Part shown: positions 1 to 7,434 of the stretch, one piece after another | Layout: every line of letters begins with the position of its first letter | Numbering within the stretch: position 1 is the stretch's first letter | Virus record (IMG/VR): IMGVR_UViG_3300025174_000046 | Span: 1 to 42,869 of that record | DNA length: 42,869 bases | DNA from: a virus | Reading direction: 5' to 3' (one strand) | Notes under the pieces: model-generated | What the model was told of the DNA's origin: nothing | Database searches by the model: none | What the model saw: the letters and a program-made list of their open reading frames with translations, nothing else | Translations under genes and position numbers: made by a program

Positions 1-255
1 ACTCGCCGCAGAAGCGGCCCCGACGGTTACGGTTTTGCCCCCGGTGGTGACTGCCTTACTTGCAGCCAGGACCCCTCCAGCACCGCCGCCGCCGCCGCCC
101 GAATCCGCCCCAAGATCTCCGCCGCCGCCGCCGCCCGCAACGACAAGATAGTCCACATCGCCTGGACTGAGAACGGTAAGCGTATCACTCGCCGTGAAAG
201 TGTGGATGCGCTTGGTCGCTGTCTCGACAACCGTTCCGCCAGTGCAGTAGGTCAT
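1..255 (-). CDS. Glycine-rich tail tip/fibre protein, N-terminal part (cut by window edge)
   Basis: The reading frame starts at an ATG at 255 and stays open for 85 codons to the window edge, so the C-terminus is missing. Residues 1-40 are ordinary beta-rich sequence. VDYLVVAGGGGGG then opens a glycine-rich domain with long Gly runs, encoded by the GCC-repeat stretches at about 83-135. The hydrophobic-strand-then-polyglycine pattern is typical of glycine-rich domains in phage fibre or adhesin proteins, which fold as packed polyglycine helices. It is the last gene of the tail-tip group seen here, so a role in the fibre or adsorption apparatus is inferred. The gene at 26693-27601 has the same kind of domain. 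Confidence 0.7.
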   Translation of the reverse strand, partial: MTYCTGGTVVETATKRIHTFTASDTLTVLSPGDVDYLVVAGGGGGGDLGADSGGGGGGAGGVLAASKAVTTGGKTVTVGAASAAS

Positions 256-259
256 CTAA

Positions 260-910
260 CTAGCTCCGGGTGTATGAAAGCTGGACGCCAATCAACCGAG
301 CATCGATTGCCAGCGTGTCCGACCCATCAGCGGCCTTCCGGTACACCGTCAGGTTGATCAGTTGTCCACCAGCAGGAGTCCCGGCCCAAGTGATCGCGGC
401 CGTCGCATCAGAGATGTACAAGTCCTCGGTGGTGCCACCTGTATCCGCAGTGGTCTGCGCCGTACCGACGGCCTGATCCAGTGCATCGTCGTTGGCGTAG
501 CAGCGTCCCTCTATGCCCCAGACTACGCCAAAGTTGGTTGTCGTAGCCGCGTGCATCCAGAAGAACTTGGCCGTCATCGTGCCGCCGTTGTAGTCAGAGG
601 GCAGCGCGAACGTGTAGTCGGCGTGCTCCTCCGTGTCCTTATCGAAGTCGAGCACCTTGAGGTTTTGCTTGTTGGTGGTCAACTCAACCGGGGTAGCGGC
701 AGCACAACCGGCCGTCACTTTGGGTTGACCGCTGGCGGCAGACAAAAATACCTGGGCCGAGATAACTCCACCCGCGACGTTTCCCAACTGCGTCTCAACC
801 CCGGCGTCGTCTTTGCTATAGACCTGGCCGTCTGCCTTGGCATAGACCGCGACTTTCGCGGCCGCTGGGGTCGATGGGGCTGCTCCTTCGTTCAATAAGA
901 GTCTGCTCAT
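260..910 (-). CDS. Tail tip/virion surface protein, 216 aa
   Basis: This 216-residue protein starts at ATG with a TAGGA-type ribosome site. The N-terminus (about 1-45) contains AVYAKADGQVYSKDDAGVETQL, a short pattern I associate with phage fibre and tail-tip proteins in which a small beta unit reads out a 'GQVYSKDDAG' loop. The remainder (about 75-216) looks like one beta-sandwich module (YTFALPSDYNGG, NLTVYRKAADGSDTLAIDARLIGVQLSY). No enzyme motif is seen. It is 5 bp downstream of the 99-aa gene and upstream of the glycine-rich protein, so it belongs to the tail-tip set. The exact role is unknown. Confidence 0.65.
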   Translation of the reverse strand: MSRLLLNEGAAPSTPAAAKVAVYAKADGQVYSKDDAGVETQLGNVAGGVISAQVFLSAASGQPKVTAGCAAATPVELTTNKQNLKVLDFDKDTEEHADYTFALPSDYNGGTMTAKFFWMHAATTTNFGVVWGIEGRCYANDDALDQAVGTAQTTADTGGTTEDLYISDATAAITWAGTPAGGQLINLTVYRKAADGSDTLAIDARLIGVQLSYTRS

Positions 911-914
911 GGTC

Positions 915-1214
915 CTATCCTATCTCCATTATGGCATTGGATGCCAGCTCAAGAACGCCAGCGGCCCCGATCTCGAAGTCGTCCGCGATGTATCTGGACA
1001 TTCCGGCCAGGACAGTGCTTGAGCCGGCGGCCGCGACTGATCTCAATAGATCACCCGTTGCGGTGGAAGAGATGACAACCGTTGAACCCGCTCCATTGTC
1101 CTGAATACCAATGCCGGCGCCTGCCGTCAGCACCCGCTCTAGTGCCAACTGGTCTGTGGCGAGCAGGGTCACGAACCGTACTGCATTCTGATCGAACCTA
1201 GTGTATGTCGTCAT
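915..1214 (-). CDS. Small tail-tip protein, 99 aa, unknown
   Basis: The ATG at 1214 (MTTYTRFDQNAV) is preferred over the longer frame because GGGAGA lies just upstream and the extra N-terminus would lie entirely inside the previous gene. The protein contains LERVLTAGAGIGIQDNGAGSTVVISS, a 'G-x-GI-x-DNG-x-x-x-V-I' pattern common in short beta-repeat modules of phage fibre proteins. It has no transmembrane segment and no catalytic motif. Its start lies just past the stop of the 233-residue protein at 1223. It is probably a linker or trimerising tip component. Confidence 0.55.
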   Translation of the reverse strand: MTTYTRFDQNAVRFVTLLATDQLALERVLTAGAGIGIQDNGAGSTVVISSTATGDLLRSVAAAGSSTVLAGMSRYIADDFEIGAAGVLELASNAIMEIG

Positions 1215-1222
1215 CGCTCTCC

Positions 1223-1924
1223 CTATGGTATCGGGCACACACCCAGCAGGCTGAACAGGCTTCCGGGGGCGAAGTCGGCAACACCGCCTCCAGAAGTTAT
1301 GGTCAGAGAAGTGATCGGGTCGGTTTGATTGACCCACTGACCCCCACCCTGTTCGGCGGTAACGAAACTCAGGGTGGCAAACTCCGTCACATTGGGGTTG
1401 TATTCAAAGCTCTTCCAGGCCGCGGCCCGCTTCGCCTCCAGCCCCAGGTATAACGCATAGTTGGGGATGTTCACCTCGCACATGCCGAAGTTCTTTTCGT
1501 TAGGCGAGTCCTCGCCTGGCAGGCGGGCCAGCCGGATTGCGTTGGCCGCGGTGATACCTCCTTGAATGTCATCGATATCGACTGGTCCGGTGAGGCGGGC
1601 ATGGGCGATAGCATAGGTGAGATAGTTGGCTCCGGCGTCTGCGTTGAACGTCATCAGCATTGGGGGCAAGCCGAGCAGTTGATCCAATGTGGTGCCCGCA
1701 TTGATCCACAACCACAGGTGCAGGAAGTCCTGATTGATGGCACTGAATGTAACCGAGGGGACATCTGAGGTGACCTGGATGGTTTCGAGGCAGGCGATCC
1801 CACCGCCCGAAGGAAAGGCCGCGCTGGAGAACTCCAGCGTCTCTAGGCGATCTACCCGCTTGGTGACCTTTTCGATCCTGGCCGCGTAGTCCTGCAACAG
1901 ACGGTTCAGGTCACCCGGTGGCAA
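1223..1924 (-). CDS. Tail-tip protein with N-terminal coiled coil, about 233 aa
   Basis: There is no ATG at the head of this frame. The TTG at 1924 is chosen because GGAGG ends about 6 bases before it; another TTG at 1930 is too close to that site. Residues 5-30 (LLQDYAARIEKVTKRVDRLETLE) form a heptad coiled coil suited to trimerisation, followed by a beta-rich body of about 190 residues with no catalytic motif. The gene overlaps the 3' end of the hub-type gene (stop at 1911), so the two are probably translationally coupled. A role as a trimeric baseplate or tip attachment protein is inferred from the coiled coil and the position. Confidence 0.6.
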   Translation of the reverse strand: MPPGDLNRLLQDYAARIEKVTKRVDRLETLEFSSAAFPSGGGIACLETIQVTSDVPSVTFSAINQDFLHLWLWINAGTTLDQLLGLPPMLMTFNADAGANYLTYAIAHARLTGPVDIDDIQGGITAANAIRLARLPGEDSPNEKNFGMCEVNIPNYALYLGLEAKRAAAWKSFEYNPNVTEFATLSFVTAEQGGGQWVNQTDPITSLTITSGGGVADFAPGSLFSLLGVCPIP

Positions 1925-3035
1925 GGTCAACCTCCAGCCGAGCCCTCAGGTCTTCCCGCCCGCTATCGTCCACGGTGATCTGGATGGTCCTCACGATGCC
2001 GTCGAATTCCAGACTTCGATATCGAGCCGTTACCTTGTCCCCGAAACCCCAGTCCACCCCGTAGCGGCTCTGCGGCGTGTCCAAGAGGTCTCCGGAGAAG
2101 AACAGCCGCGGTCGCCCGGCCTGCATCCGTTCAAAGGCCCGGTTGGCCACGCCCAGGACCGTGACCTCTTCACGCGCATCCTGGAAAATGTCCCGCCGGT
2201 TCCAGATGGACCGGCCCATCCGAGGTAGGTCATTCTCAGTGTCTATGACCCGAGATAGCCCCTCGCCCTGGCCACCGCCCCAGACGTAGTTGATCTCCTG
2301 GGTCCAGTCCTCAATGAGCGATGGGGCACCCAGGTTCCCGGCCTCTTTGGAGAAGATGACCGGCGGGAGACCGCCAGAGAGCGTCCGGTCAGTTCCGCGC
2401 ACGTTCACCCAGGTCCTGAATTGGAACTGTGCCCGCCCTGCTGGAACACAGTCGAAGTAGACCGGCGTCCCCTGATGCCGGCTGGCCTCGGCGATCTCCT
2501 GGATGACTGGGAGGACCTGGCGCCAGGAGAAGCGCCGCTCAATGGTCTCTCCCTGGCCGACATCGGGGTCCACTGCGAAGTTGGCAGCCGGGAACCGTTT
2601 GGGCCTACCCTCAGCATCATTTCCAGCCAGCGCGCCGCGAGCCTCCCGCACGATGGCCTTGATGACATCATCGGCGAAGCCGGTCTTATCGGCCTCCGCC
2701 TCACCGGCCTCATAGGCGATGGTGGCCGGGTCCAGCAGCCGGAGCTGGTCCGGACCGCTCAGGGTCAGGAGTTCGGTCCCGTCCGGGGCAGAGTCCCAAT
2801 TCCACTTGCGCAGGAACCCGACCATCTGGAACTGCGGTTCTGCGCCTTCCGGCTCGCGCCAGATCTCGAACAGGTTGTCAGGCGCCAGCAGGTTTTCGGG
2901 GTAGTCTTCCGGGAGTACGAGGGTGAACCAGCCGAGGTCGTTCAGGACCCGGACGTACTCAAGCCGGGTGAACTGCTGGATCGTGCGGAGTGGTTCGCCA
3001 TCGTGGGTGAGAAGATCGATACGATGTTGGGCCAT
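1911..3035 (-). CDS. Siphovirus Gp37-like tail hub/baseplate protein, 374 aa
   Basis: The N-terminus IDLLTHDGEPLRTIQQFTRLEYVRVLNDLGWFTLVLP is characteristic of the ReqiPepy6 Gp37-like family. These proteins follow the distal tail protein in many siphophages and have a gp27-like hub fold. Its later part (FGDKVTARYRSLEFDGIVRTIQITVD and a DLRARLEV ending) matches the usual C-terminal beta barrel. The length of 374 aa is normal for the family. It lies two small genes downstream of the distal tail gene and directly before the tip proteins. The expected role is a structural hub that links the tail tube end to the adsorption proteins. Confidence 0.75.
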   Translation of the reverse strand: MAQHRIDLLTHDGEPLRTIQQFTRLEYVRVLNDLGWFTLVLPEDYPENLLAPDNLFEIWREPEGAEPQFQMVGFLRKWNWDSAPDGTELLTLSGPDQLRLLDPATIAYEAGEAEADKTGFADDVIKAIVREARGALAGNDAEGRPKRFPAANFAVDPDVGQGETIERRFSWRQVLPVIQEIAEASRHQGTPVYFDCVPAGRAQFQFRTWVNVRGTDRTLSGGLPPVIFSKEAGNLGAPSLIEDWTQEINYVWGGGQGEGLSRVIDTENDLPRMGRSIWNRRDIFQDAREEVTVLGVANRAFERMQAGRPRLFFSGDLLDTPQSRYGVDWGFGDKVTARYRSLEFDGIVRTIQITVDDSGREDLRARLEVDLATG

Positions 3036-3051
3036 TCATTCCGCGTCTCTG

Positions 3052-3192
3052 TTACAGGTTAGACGGGCGGGCCGGGCGCCAGTCCGGCTGTGGCCCGTTC
3101 GCCGGGACCATGCGGGGGCGGAAGACTTCTCCGGGCCTCCAGGTCGTTCTCGACAAGCGAGCGTGTCTGCGACTTTCCACGCCGCCGCCCAT
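3052..3192 (-). CDS. Putative 46-aa basic protein between tail genes
   Basis: A short frame starts at ATG 3192 with AGGAG about 12 bases upstream and ends at TAA 3052, filling most of the otherwise empty 173-bp gap between two tail genes. The product is basic and Pro/Arg/Trp-rich (TTWRPGEVFRPRM, PDWRPARP). Phage genomes often carry similar short 'WRPGD-P' proteins near the tail hub, but this is recall and not shown by the sequence. It may be a real microprotein or simply leader sequence for the hub gene. Confidence 0.4.
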   Translation of the reverse strand: MGGGVESRRHARLSRTTWRPGEVFRPRMVPANGPQPDWRPARPSNL

Positions 3193-3208
3193 CTTGACTT
3201 CGGCTCTC

Positions 3209-3442
3209 CTAGCCCGGGGTCTCTTCGCCAGTGAATGTCCGGGGATGCGAAGTCCCGAATTCAGTGGCGAAGCTCAACCCATCGCCGCCCTCATCGCGGA
3301 TGCCCAAAGCGACCCGGCCATCCGCATTGATGAACAGCGCCCACTTTGGGAAGGGGGTACCCTCTTCCCTCTCCGGGTTGATCCACCCGGCCCAGCCGTG
3401 GCTCTCTGGGTATTTGTAGCGTCCGACCTCGATGCGCTCCAT
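3209..3442 (-). CDS. Hypothetical protein, 77 aa
   Basis: The ATG at 3442 has an excellent ribosome site (GAGGAGGT, 5 bases upstream). The product begins MERIEVGRYKYPESHGWAGW and continues with KWALFINADGRVALGIR, a compact soluble beta-rich protein with several Trp residues and no membrane segment. It sits between the distal tail protein and the hub protein, where small accessory tail components are common. I do not recognise the family. Confidence 0.65.
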   Translation of the reverse strand: MERIEVGRYKYPESHGWAGWINPEREEGTPFPKWALFINADGRVALGIRDEGGDGLSFATEFGTSHPRTFTGEETPG

Positions 3443-3547
3443 TGCGCACCTCCTCGTTGAAGTCGGCCACCTGCCGCTCTAGTATTGCCCGCTCGGTGGG
3501 TTTCGCCGTCTTATACACCGATAGTTTACGGACACGGGTTATCCTAC

Positions 3548-6061
3548 TCAGTCGTCGAAACTCCAATGAGTGACCTGCCATCGCAGGCTGATTTCCGTAG
3601 GCGTATCCGTATCCTCGGCCATGAAGGCAATGCGGTTTGATCCAGGCAGCAGCTCAAGCAGGTCGCTTCCAGGCAGCACCCCGGCGATGACGTTGCCGCG
3701 GAAGTCCGAGGTCGCCCGCTGCAACCCCTGGCGCAGGTCCACCAGGACGGTCTCTCCGTCCAGGATCTCCAGGTCAAATAGCACCCGCTGGCCGGTCGTC
3801 TGGTTCTCCAGCCAGCGCAGGTGGGCCGGCCCCAGGACCTCCAGGATCGGACTAGCCTTGGCCCGCCCATTGTTCTCAGCCGTCTGGATCTCCGATGCCT
3901 CCGCCGAGCCGTTGAAGTCTCCGCCGACCCACAGATCGTCACCGTTGAATGCTAGCGAATGAACCGTGGGTGTTCCGGGCAGCACCACGTCCAGATGACC
4001 GAACCGAGTTCCATCCCAGGAGGCCAGGGCAGCCGCCAGGCCCGCTCTGGTGGCACTCGTGAAGTCGCCCCCAAAGACGGCCAGTCCCTTGGGAGAAAAG
4101 CCGATCCAGCGTGCAACAGTCCCACCTAACAAGCCATCGCCCTCTACGCCGAGCGGGAACCATTCCTGGCGGTTGAAGACGGCGACCTTCTGGACCGTGA
4201 CGAATCCGATGTCGGTCAAACCCTCGCCGACGGCGTACAGGTTGCCATTGGGAGCCAGTTCGATATGTCGGACCCGCTGATCGGCCCCCTCTTCCCCCAA
4301 CTGGGTAAATGCCGCACCGTCCCACTTGGCCACCCGTTTGAGAGTGTTGGCCCCGGCGCCGGTCTCCTGCGTGAAGTTGCCGCAGAAGAAAACCGTTTCC
4401 CCATCCAGGTCCATCGTGATCTCGTGCACTGTGTCATTGACGCCGACGCCGAATGCACCCGTAAGAGCCGAAAAGGCATTCGTTGCAGGATCCCAGGAGG
4501 CTATTTTGTTCAGGGTCGTCAGGGTATCAGCGGTCTGGACCAATGCACCGCCCAGAAAAAGAATTCCATTGCGATCAACTGCTAGACCTTGCACATCATC
4601 GTCGAACCCAACTGGCGCGCCGGTCCCCATCGTAGCCCAGGTATCTGTACCGGGGTCATAGCGGGCGATGCGGTTCATCGTCACACCGCCGATGGCCAGG
4701 AAAGTGCCTCCGACATAAACCATGCCGTCGGGGCCGAAGGCTATCGCAAAGACGACATTATCATCTACCCCAGTCGCCAATGGCGTGATGGTCTGCCCAT
4801 CCCGGCTGATGCGGCAGATGCGGGCACAGTTCGCATCGCCATCGAAGCTGGTGAAGCTCCCGCCGACATAGACATCGCCGGTCCGAGGATCAACTTCGAT
4901 CACTCGTACCTGGTTATTGGCTCCCGTCCCTATCGCTTGCCACTCGCCATTGATCCGAGCAACGATCCGGTTGGCATTCGCCACCGTCTGTCCGGGATCG
5001 AGCTCCAGTACATCCTGGCTGTCCACCCGCCAGAATGGATCGGGGCAGAACAGGCGCACGGCGAAGCTGTTATTGAATGGGAAACGGAGATCGCCCGACC
5101 ACTCCAGCCCGCCCTCGTAGACTGCTTCCAGATCGCGCGGCGCTCCGGCATTCAAGTAGCGCAGGAGCAGGCTCTGGGTCTCCTGAACGAGGTCCGGCTT
5201 GACGATCTCCTCCAGCGCCCGGCGAGCCTTGTGTAATGGACCGAGGTCGGCCGGGGAACCGACCCTCTCATCGGGGTCCTTGGAGGCCCAGAACGTGAGA
5301 CCCAGGGCACGGGGCAATGGCCGCACTCGTTGAACGAGCGCCCGGTCCACGTCGGCGAAGTTCTGGACATTGAGCTGCACCGGAGGCATTCCGAGGCCGG
5401 ACGACTGCGTAGGCCACAACAGGAAGTCCAGGCCCTGGCTCAGTTCCCGTAGCCGGCCGCCACGGCGGAAGCGCCCACTGCGGACTGAGGTCGAAGCCTG
5501 CCGCGCTCCGGTCCAGCGGAAAAAGGCATCGCCGGCATGGGGCGGCAACTCGCGCTCCATGTCCCCGTCGGCATAGCTCGTAGGCCAGCCGGTGGCCTCC
5601 ACCTGAAAAGCATCGACCCAGAATGTCACCGACTGAATGCGCTCGGCGGTCTCCACAAAGAGCCGCAAGTCCGTCACCGCCAGCGCACCCAGGAACCCGA
5701 CGACGCTGGCCCGGGTCCAGTATTCGTTCAGCAGCGCGAAAGGCTTGCCGGTGAAGGTCAGGCCGTTGGTGTTGTCCACCAGCCGCAGGCGCACCCACCC
5801 GTCTCCGCGCAGGTAGCAGCTGGCCGTGACCGGCTGAGCAGAGATGCCGGGCGCGCTGTCTTTGCGGATGCCCTCGCCGACCGCCACGCCATCCGTGACG
5901 ATCTGGACGGATGCTCGGCCGAAGCGGGCCTGCGTAAGCTCCCGAGTCTCGGTTGAACCGACCGCCGTGATGTCTGCCAGGCCGTTGGTGGGATCCTCAA
6001 TGCTCGGGTTCGTGTCGAGGTTCTCGGCCTCGGCCGGTTCAATGACCAGAAGCTTACTCAT
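3548..6061 (-). CDS. Distal tail (Dit-like) protein with an inserted seven-repeat beta-propeller, 837 aa
   Basis: Residues about 20-160 form a carbohydrate-binding-module-like beta-sandwich (FWVDAFQVEATGWPTSYADGD ends it). Residues about 200-350 are the first part of a siphovirus distal tail domain, ending FPFNNSFAVRLFCPDPFWR, and residues about 728-837 are its C-terminal half (ENQTTGQRVLFDLEILDGE, LLPGSNRIAF), the usual Dit ending. Between them, residues about 355-725 hold seven repeats of about 50 residues with VGGSF-like cores at 399, 450, 503, 559, 610, 663 and 712. This is the pattern of a seven-bladed beta-propeller. It lies downstream of the tape measure gene (three accessory genes intervene), where Dit belongs. 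A plain Dit is about 250-300 aa, so the propeller and the N-terminal sandwich are extra. They probably bind host-surface sugars, which is inference. Confidence 0.8.
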   Translation of the reverse strand: MSKLLVIEPAEAENLDTNPSIEDPTNGLADITAVGSTETRELTQARFGRASVQIVTDGVAVGEGIRKDSAPGISAQPVTASCYLRGDGWVRLRLVDNTNGLTFTGKPFALLNEYWTRASVVGFLGALAVTDLRLFVETAERIQSVTFWVDAFQVEATGWPTSYADGDMERELPPHAGDAFFRWTGARQASTSVRSGRFRRGGRLRELSQGLDFLLWPTQSSGLGMPPVQLNVQNFADVDRALVQRVRPLPRALGLTFWASKDPDERVGSPADLGPLHKARRALEEIVKPDLVQETQSLLLRYLNAGAPRDLEAVYEGGLEWSGDLRFPFNNSFAVRLFCPDPFWRVDSQDVLELDPGQTVANANRIVARINGEWQAIGTGANNQVRVIEVDPRTGDVYVGGSFTSFDGDANCARICRISRDGQTITPLATGVDDNVVFAIAFGPDGMVYVGGTFLAIGGVTMNRIARYDPGTDTWATMGTGAPVGFDDDVQGLAVDRNGILFLGGALVQTADTLTTLNKIASWDPATNAFSALTGAFGVGVNDTVHEITMDLDGETVFFCGNFTQETGAGANTLKRVAKWDGAAFTQLGEEGADQRVRHIELAPNGNLYAVGEGLTDIGFVTVQKVAVFNRQEWFPLGVEGDGLLGGTVARWIGFSPKGLAVFGGDFTSATRAGLAAALASWDGTRFGHLDVVLPGTPTVHSLAFNGDDLWVGGDFNGSAEASEIQTAENNGRAKASPILEVLGPAHLRWLENQTTGQRVLFDLEILDGETVLVDLRQGLQRATSDFRGNVIAGVLPGSDLLELLPGSNRIAFMAEDTDTPTEISLRWQVTHWSFDD

Positions 6062-6414
6062 CGTTTCTTCAAGTCCTCAGGGATGGAAGAGACCGCATCA
6101 TTCCACTTGCGGCGATAGGGACAGGAGAAGTCATGGGTAGCCGGGCTGTGGGGATTCAATTGCACATCGTCGGCCGCCCGCGGAGAACAGTCGCACAGCT
6201 CATCCTGTAAGAGTTGCTCTATGGCTTTAAGTCTGGCCTTGGCCTGGGCGAGATCGGTTGCAAGGGCATCCGCGCGGTTTCCTTCATCTGCGCTCCGTGC
6301 AGAACAATGCAAGTGCATTGGCCCGATGCCATTCTCATAGACGCGGACGCTAGGGAGGTCTATCGGAAACAAGCACCTTACGCATCTTTCCATAACCGCG
6401 GTCGTGTCATTCAT
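6058..6414 (-). CDS. Small zinc-binding-type protein, 118 aa
   Basis: The ATG at 6414 has AAGGAG 8 bases upstream. It overlaps the previous gene by 8 bases and the distal tail gene by 4. The N-terminus carries ERCVRCLFP and, after 17 residues, HLHCSARS, an arrangement (CxxC...HxHC) typical of a small treble-clef or zinc-ribbon. A helical stretch (ALATDLAQAKARLKAIEQLL) follows, with a C-terminal CDCSP and CPYRRKW that may bind a second metal. It is one of three genes inserted between tape measure and distal tail. The function is unknown. The translational coupling suggests it is made with the PP-loop protein upstream. Confidence 0.65.
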   Translation of the reverse strand: MNDTTAVMERCVRCLFPIDLPSVRVYENGIGPMHLHCSARSADEGNRADALATDLAQAKARLKAIEQLLQDELCDCSPRAADDVQLNPHSPATHDFSCPYRRKWNDAVSSIPEDLKKR

Positions 6415-6637
6415 CTTCTTGCTCCTTCAACTCAAGGCGACGAAACAGGCGGTTCTCCCCGCTGTCGATCTCGTATAGAGCGCTGATGCCTATGCCCCAG
6501 TTCTTCCCGAAGCATCGGACGATGTGCCCCTGAGTACCGACAGGCGTGCCGAGATACGGACTCTTCACGACAACCACGGGCATGTCAACTGCAAGATCGC
6601 TCTGTTCTCTCGCCTGCTCGCTTCTTTGCTTGTTCAT
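6407..6637 (-). CDS. Hypothetical SH3-like small protein, 76 aa
   Basis: The ATG at 6637 overlaps the stop of the PP-loop gene (ATGA), so translation is coupled. The product has a charged N-terminal helix (MNKQRSEQAREQ) and then short strands (MPVVVVKSPYLGTPVGTQGHIVRCFGKNWGIGISALYEI) that read like a small SH3/KOW-type barrel with a conserved 'G-T-x-G-x-I-V' turn. No catalytic residue is evident. It may help the neighbouring enzyme or be an accessory tail protein. I do not recognise it further. Confidence 0.6.
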   Translation of the reverse strand: MNKQRSEQAREQSDLAVDMPVVVVKSPYLGTPVGTQGHIVRCFGKNWGIGISALYEIDSGENRLFRRLELKEQEDE

Positions 6638-7434
6638 GTTAGGCAGAACCCCCCTTCGCAGCCTTCAAGTTCATCGAAGTCCATCTGCGATTGCACGGCC
6701 AGATCAAGAGGAGCCAATGAAGGATGCAACCAGACCTTATCTTTCTTCAGCAAAGCAACTCGTTTATGATTGATATGCTCCTCTATCTGTACCGCGCGCG
6801 CAAACAGATCCGGCCTCTGTTTATCCAGCCGACGCCACTCCATCGGGCTATGAAACGGGCAGAAGTAGCAGGCAGAACGTGGCGCTGGCGGTAGGCTCGC
6901 GTCCCGAATGACGGCGAGGCAGTCGGCCCGGCTCATGTCCAGATCAATCAATGGATATTCGAGTTGCTTCCAGAAGCGATTGCGTTCGATCCATTGCCTA
7001 CCATTCCGCCGTGCCCGCTGGATCTCGTCTGTACTGATGCCAAGACCGACCGTTACAATATCGGCATCCCGTCCCCCATTGGTGGCGATCCATCTGTCTA
7101 TTTGGCGGATCTTGTAATCGACGGTGCAGGCCCTATTGCCGGGCGCTCCATTGCTCATCCGTGCCGGAATAGGAACTGAACGATTGGTACTCATCAAGCT
7201 CTGGTATAGGGTCCTGCCGCCCTTGGCGATCTCGACAAACTGGATGCCATGCGTGATCGCGTAGGGCTGACTGACATTCCGGACGTAGGCCAGCACATCT
7301 GGATGCTCGCTATCGTCGCCTGTATTGGCGAAGACGTGGACGCGGTAAGGCAGATCCCCACGGGCTGATAACACCAGTACTGCGGTGCTCTGCACACCGC
7401 CACCCGAACTGAATAAGCGCATCTCCTTGCTCAT
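6634..7434 (-). CDS. PP-loop ATPase of the PAPS reductase-like family, 266 aa
   Basis: SSGGGVQST at residues 8-16 is the pyrophosphatase PP-loop of N-type ATP pyrophosphatases related to PAPS reductase. VFANTGDDSEHPDVLAYV is the usual second motif, and ACYFCPFHSPMEW near residue 190 is a CxxC that could hold a metal or a cluster. Members activate a substrate by adenylation or use PAPS. Phage members are usually annotated as PAPS reductase-like, with unknown substrates such as nucleic-acid sulfuration or nucleotide change. It overlaps the tape measure stop (ATGA). An enzyme is out of place inside a tail module, so it looks like an inserted accessory gene. A link with the sulfotransferase fusion at 16847-17980 is only a possibility. 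Confidence 0.8.
   Translation of the reverse strand: MSKEMRLFSSGGGVQSTAVLVLSARGDLPYRVHVFANTGDDSEHPDVLAYVRNVSQPYAITHGIQFVEIAKGGRTLYQSLMSTNRSVPIPARMSNGAPGNRACTVDYKIRQIDRWIATNGGRDADIVTVGLGISTDEIQRARRNGRQWIERNRFWKQLEYPLIDLDMSRADCLAVIRDASLPPAPRSACYFCPFHSPMEWRRLDKQRPDLFARAVQIEEHINHKRVALLKKDKVWLHPSLAPLDLAVQSQMDFDELEGCEGGFCLT

Noticed and set aside
83-135. GCC repeats as a CRISPR array or simple-repeat element
   Set aside because: They encode glycine runs in a fibre-type protein and have no spacers.
3291-3581. 96-residue minus-strand frame between tail genes
   Set aside because: It is out of frame with, and mostly overlaps, the better-supported 77-aa gene, and its N-terminus lies inside the distal tail gene.
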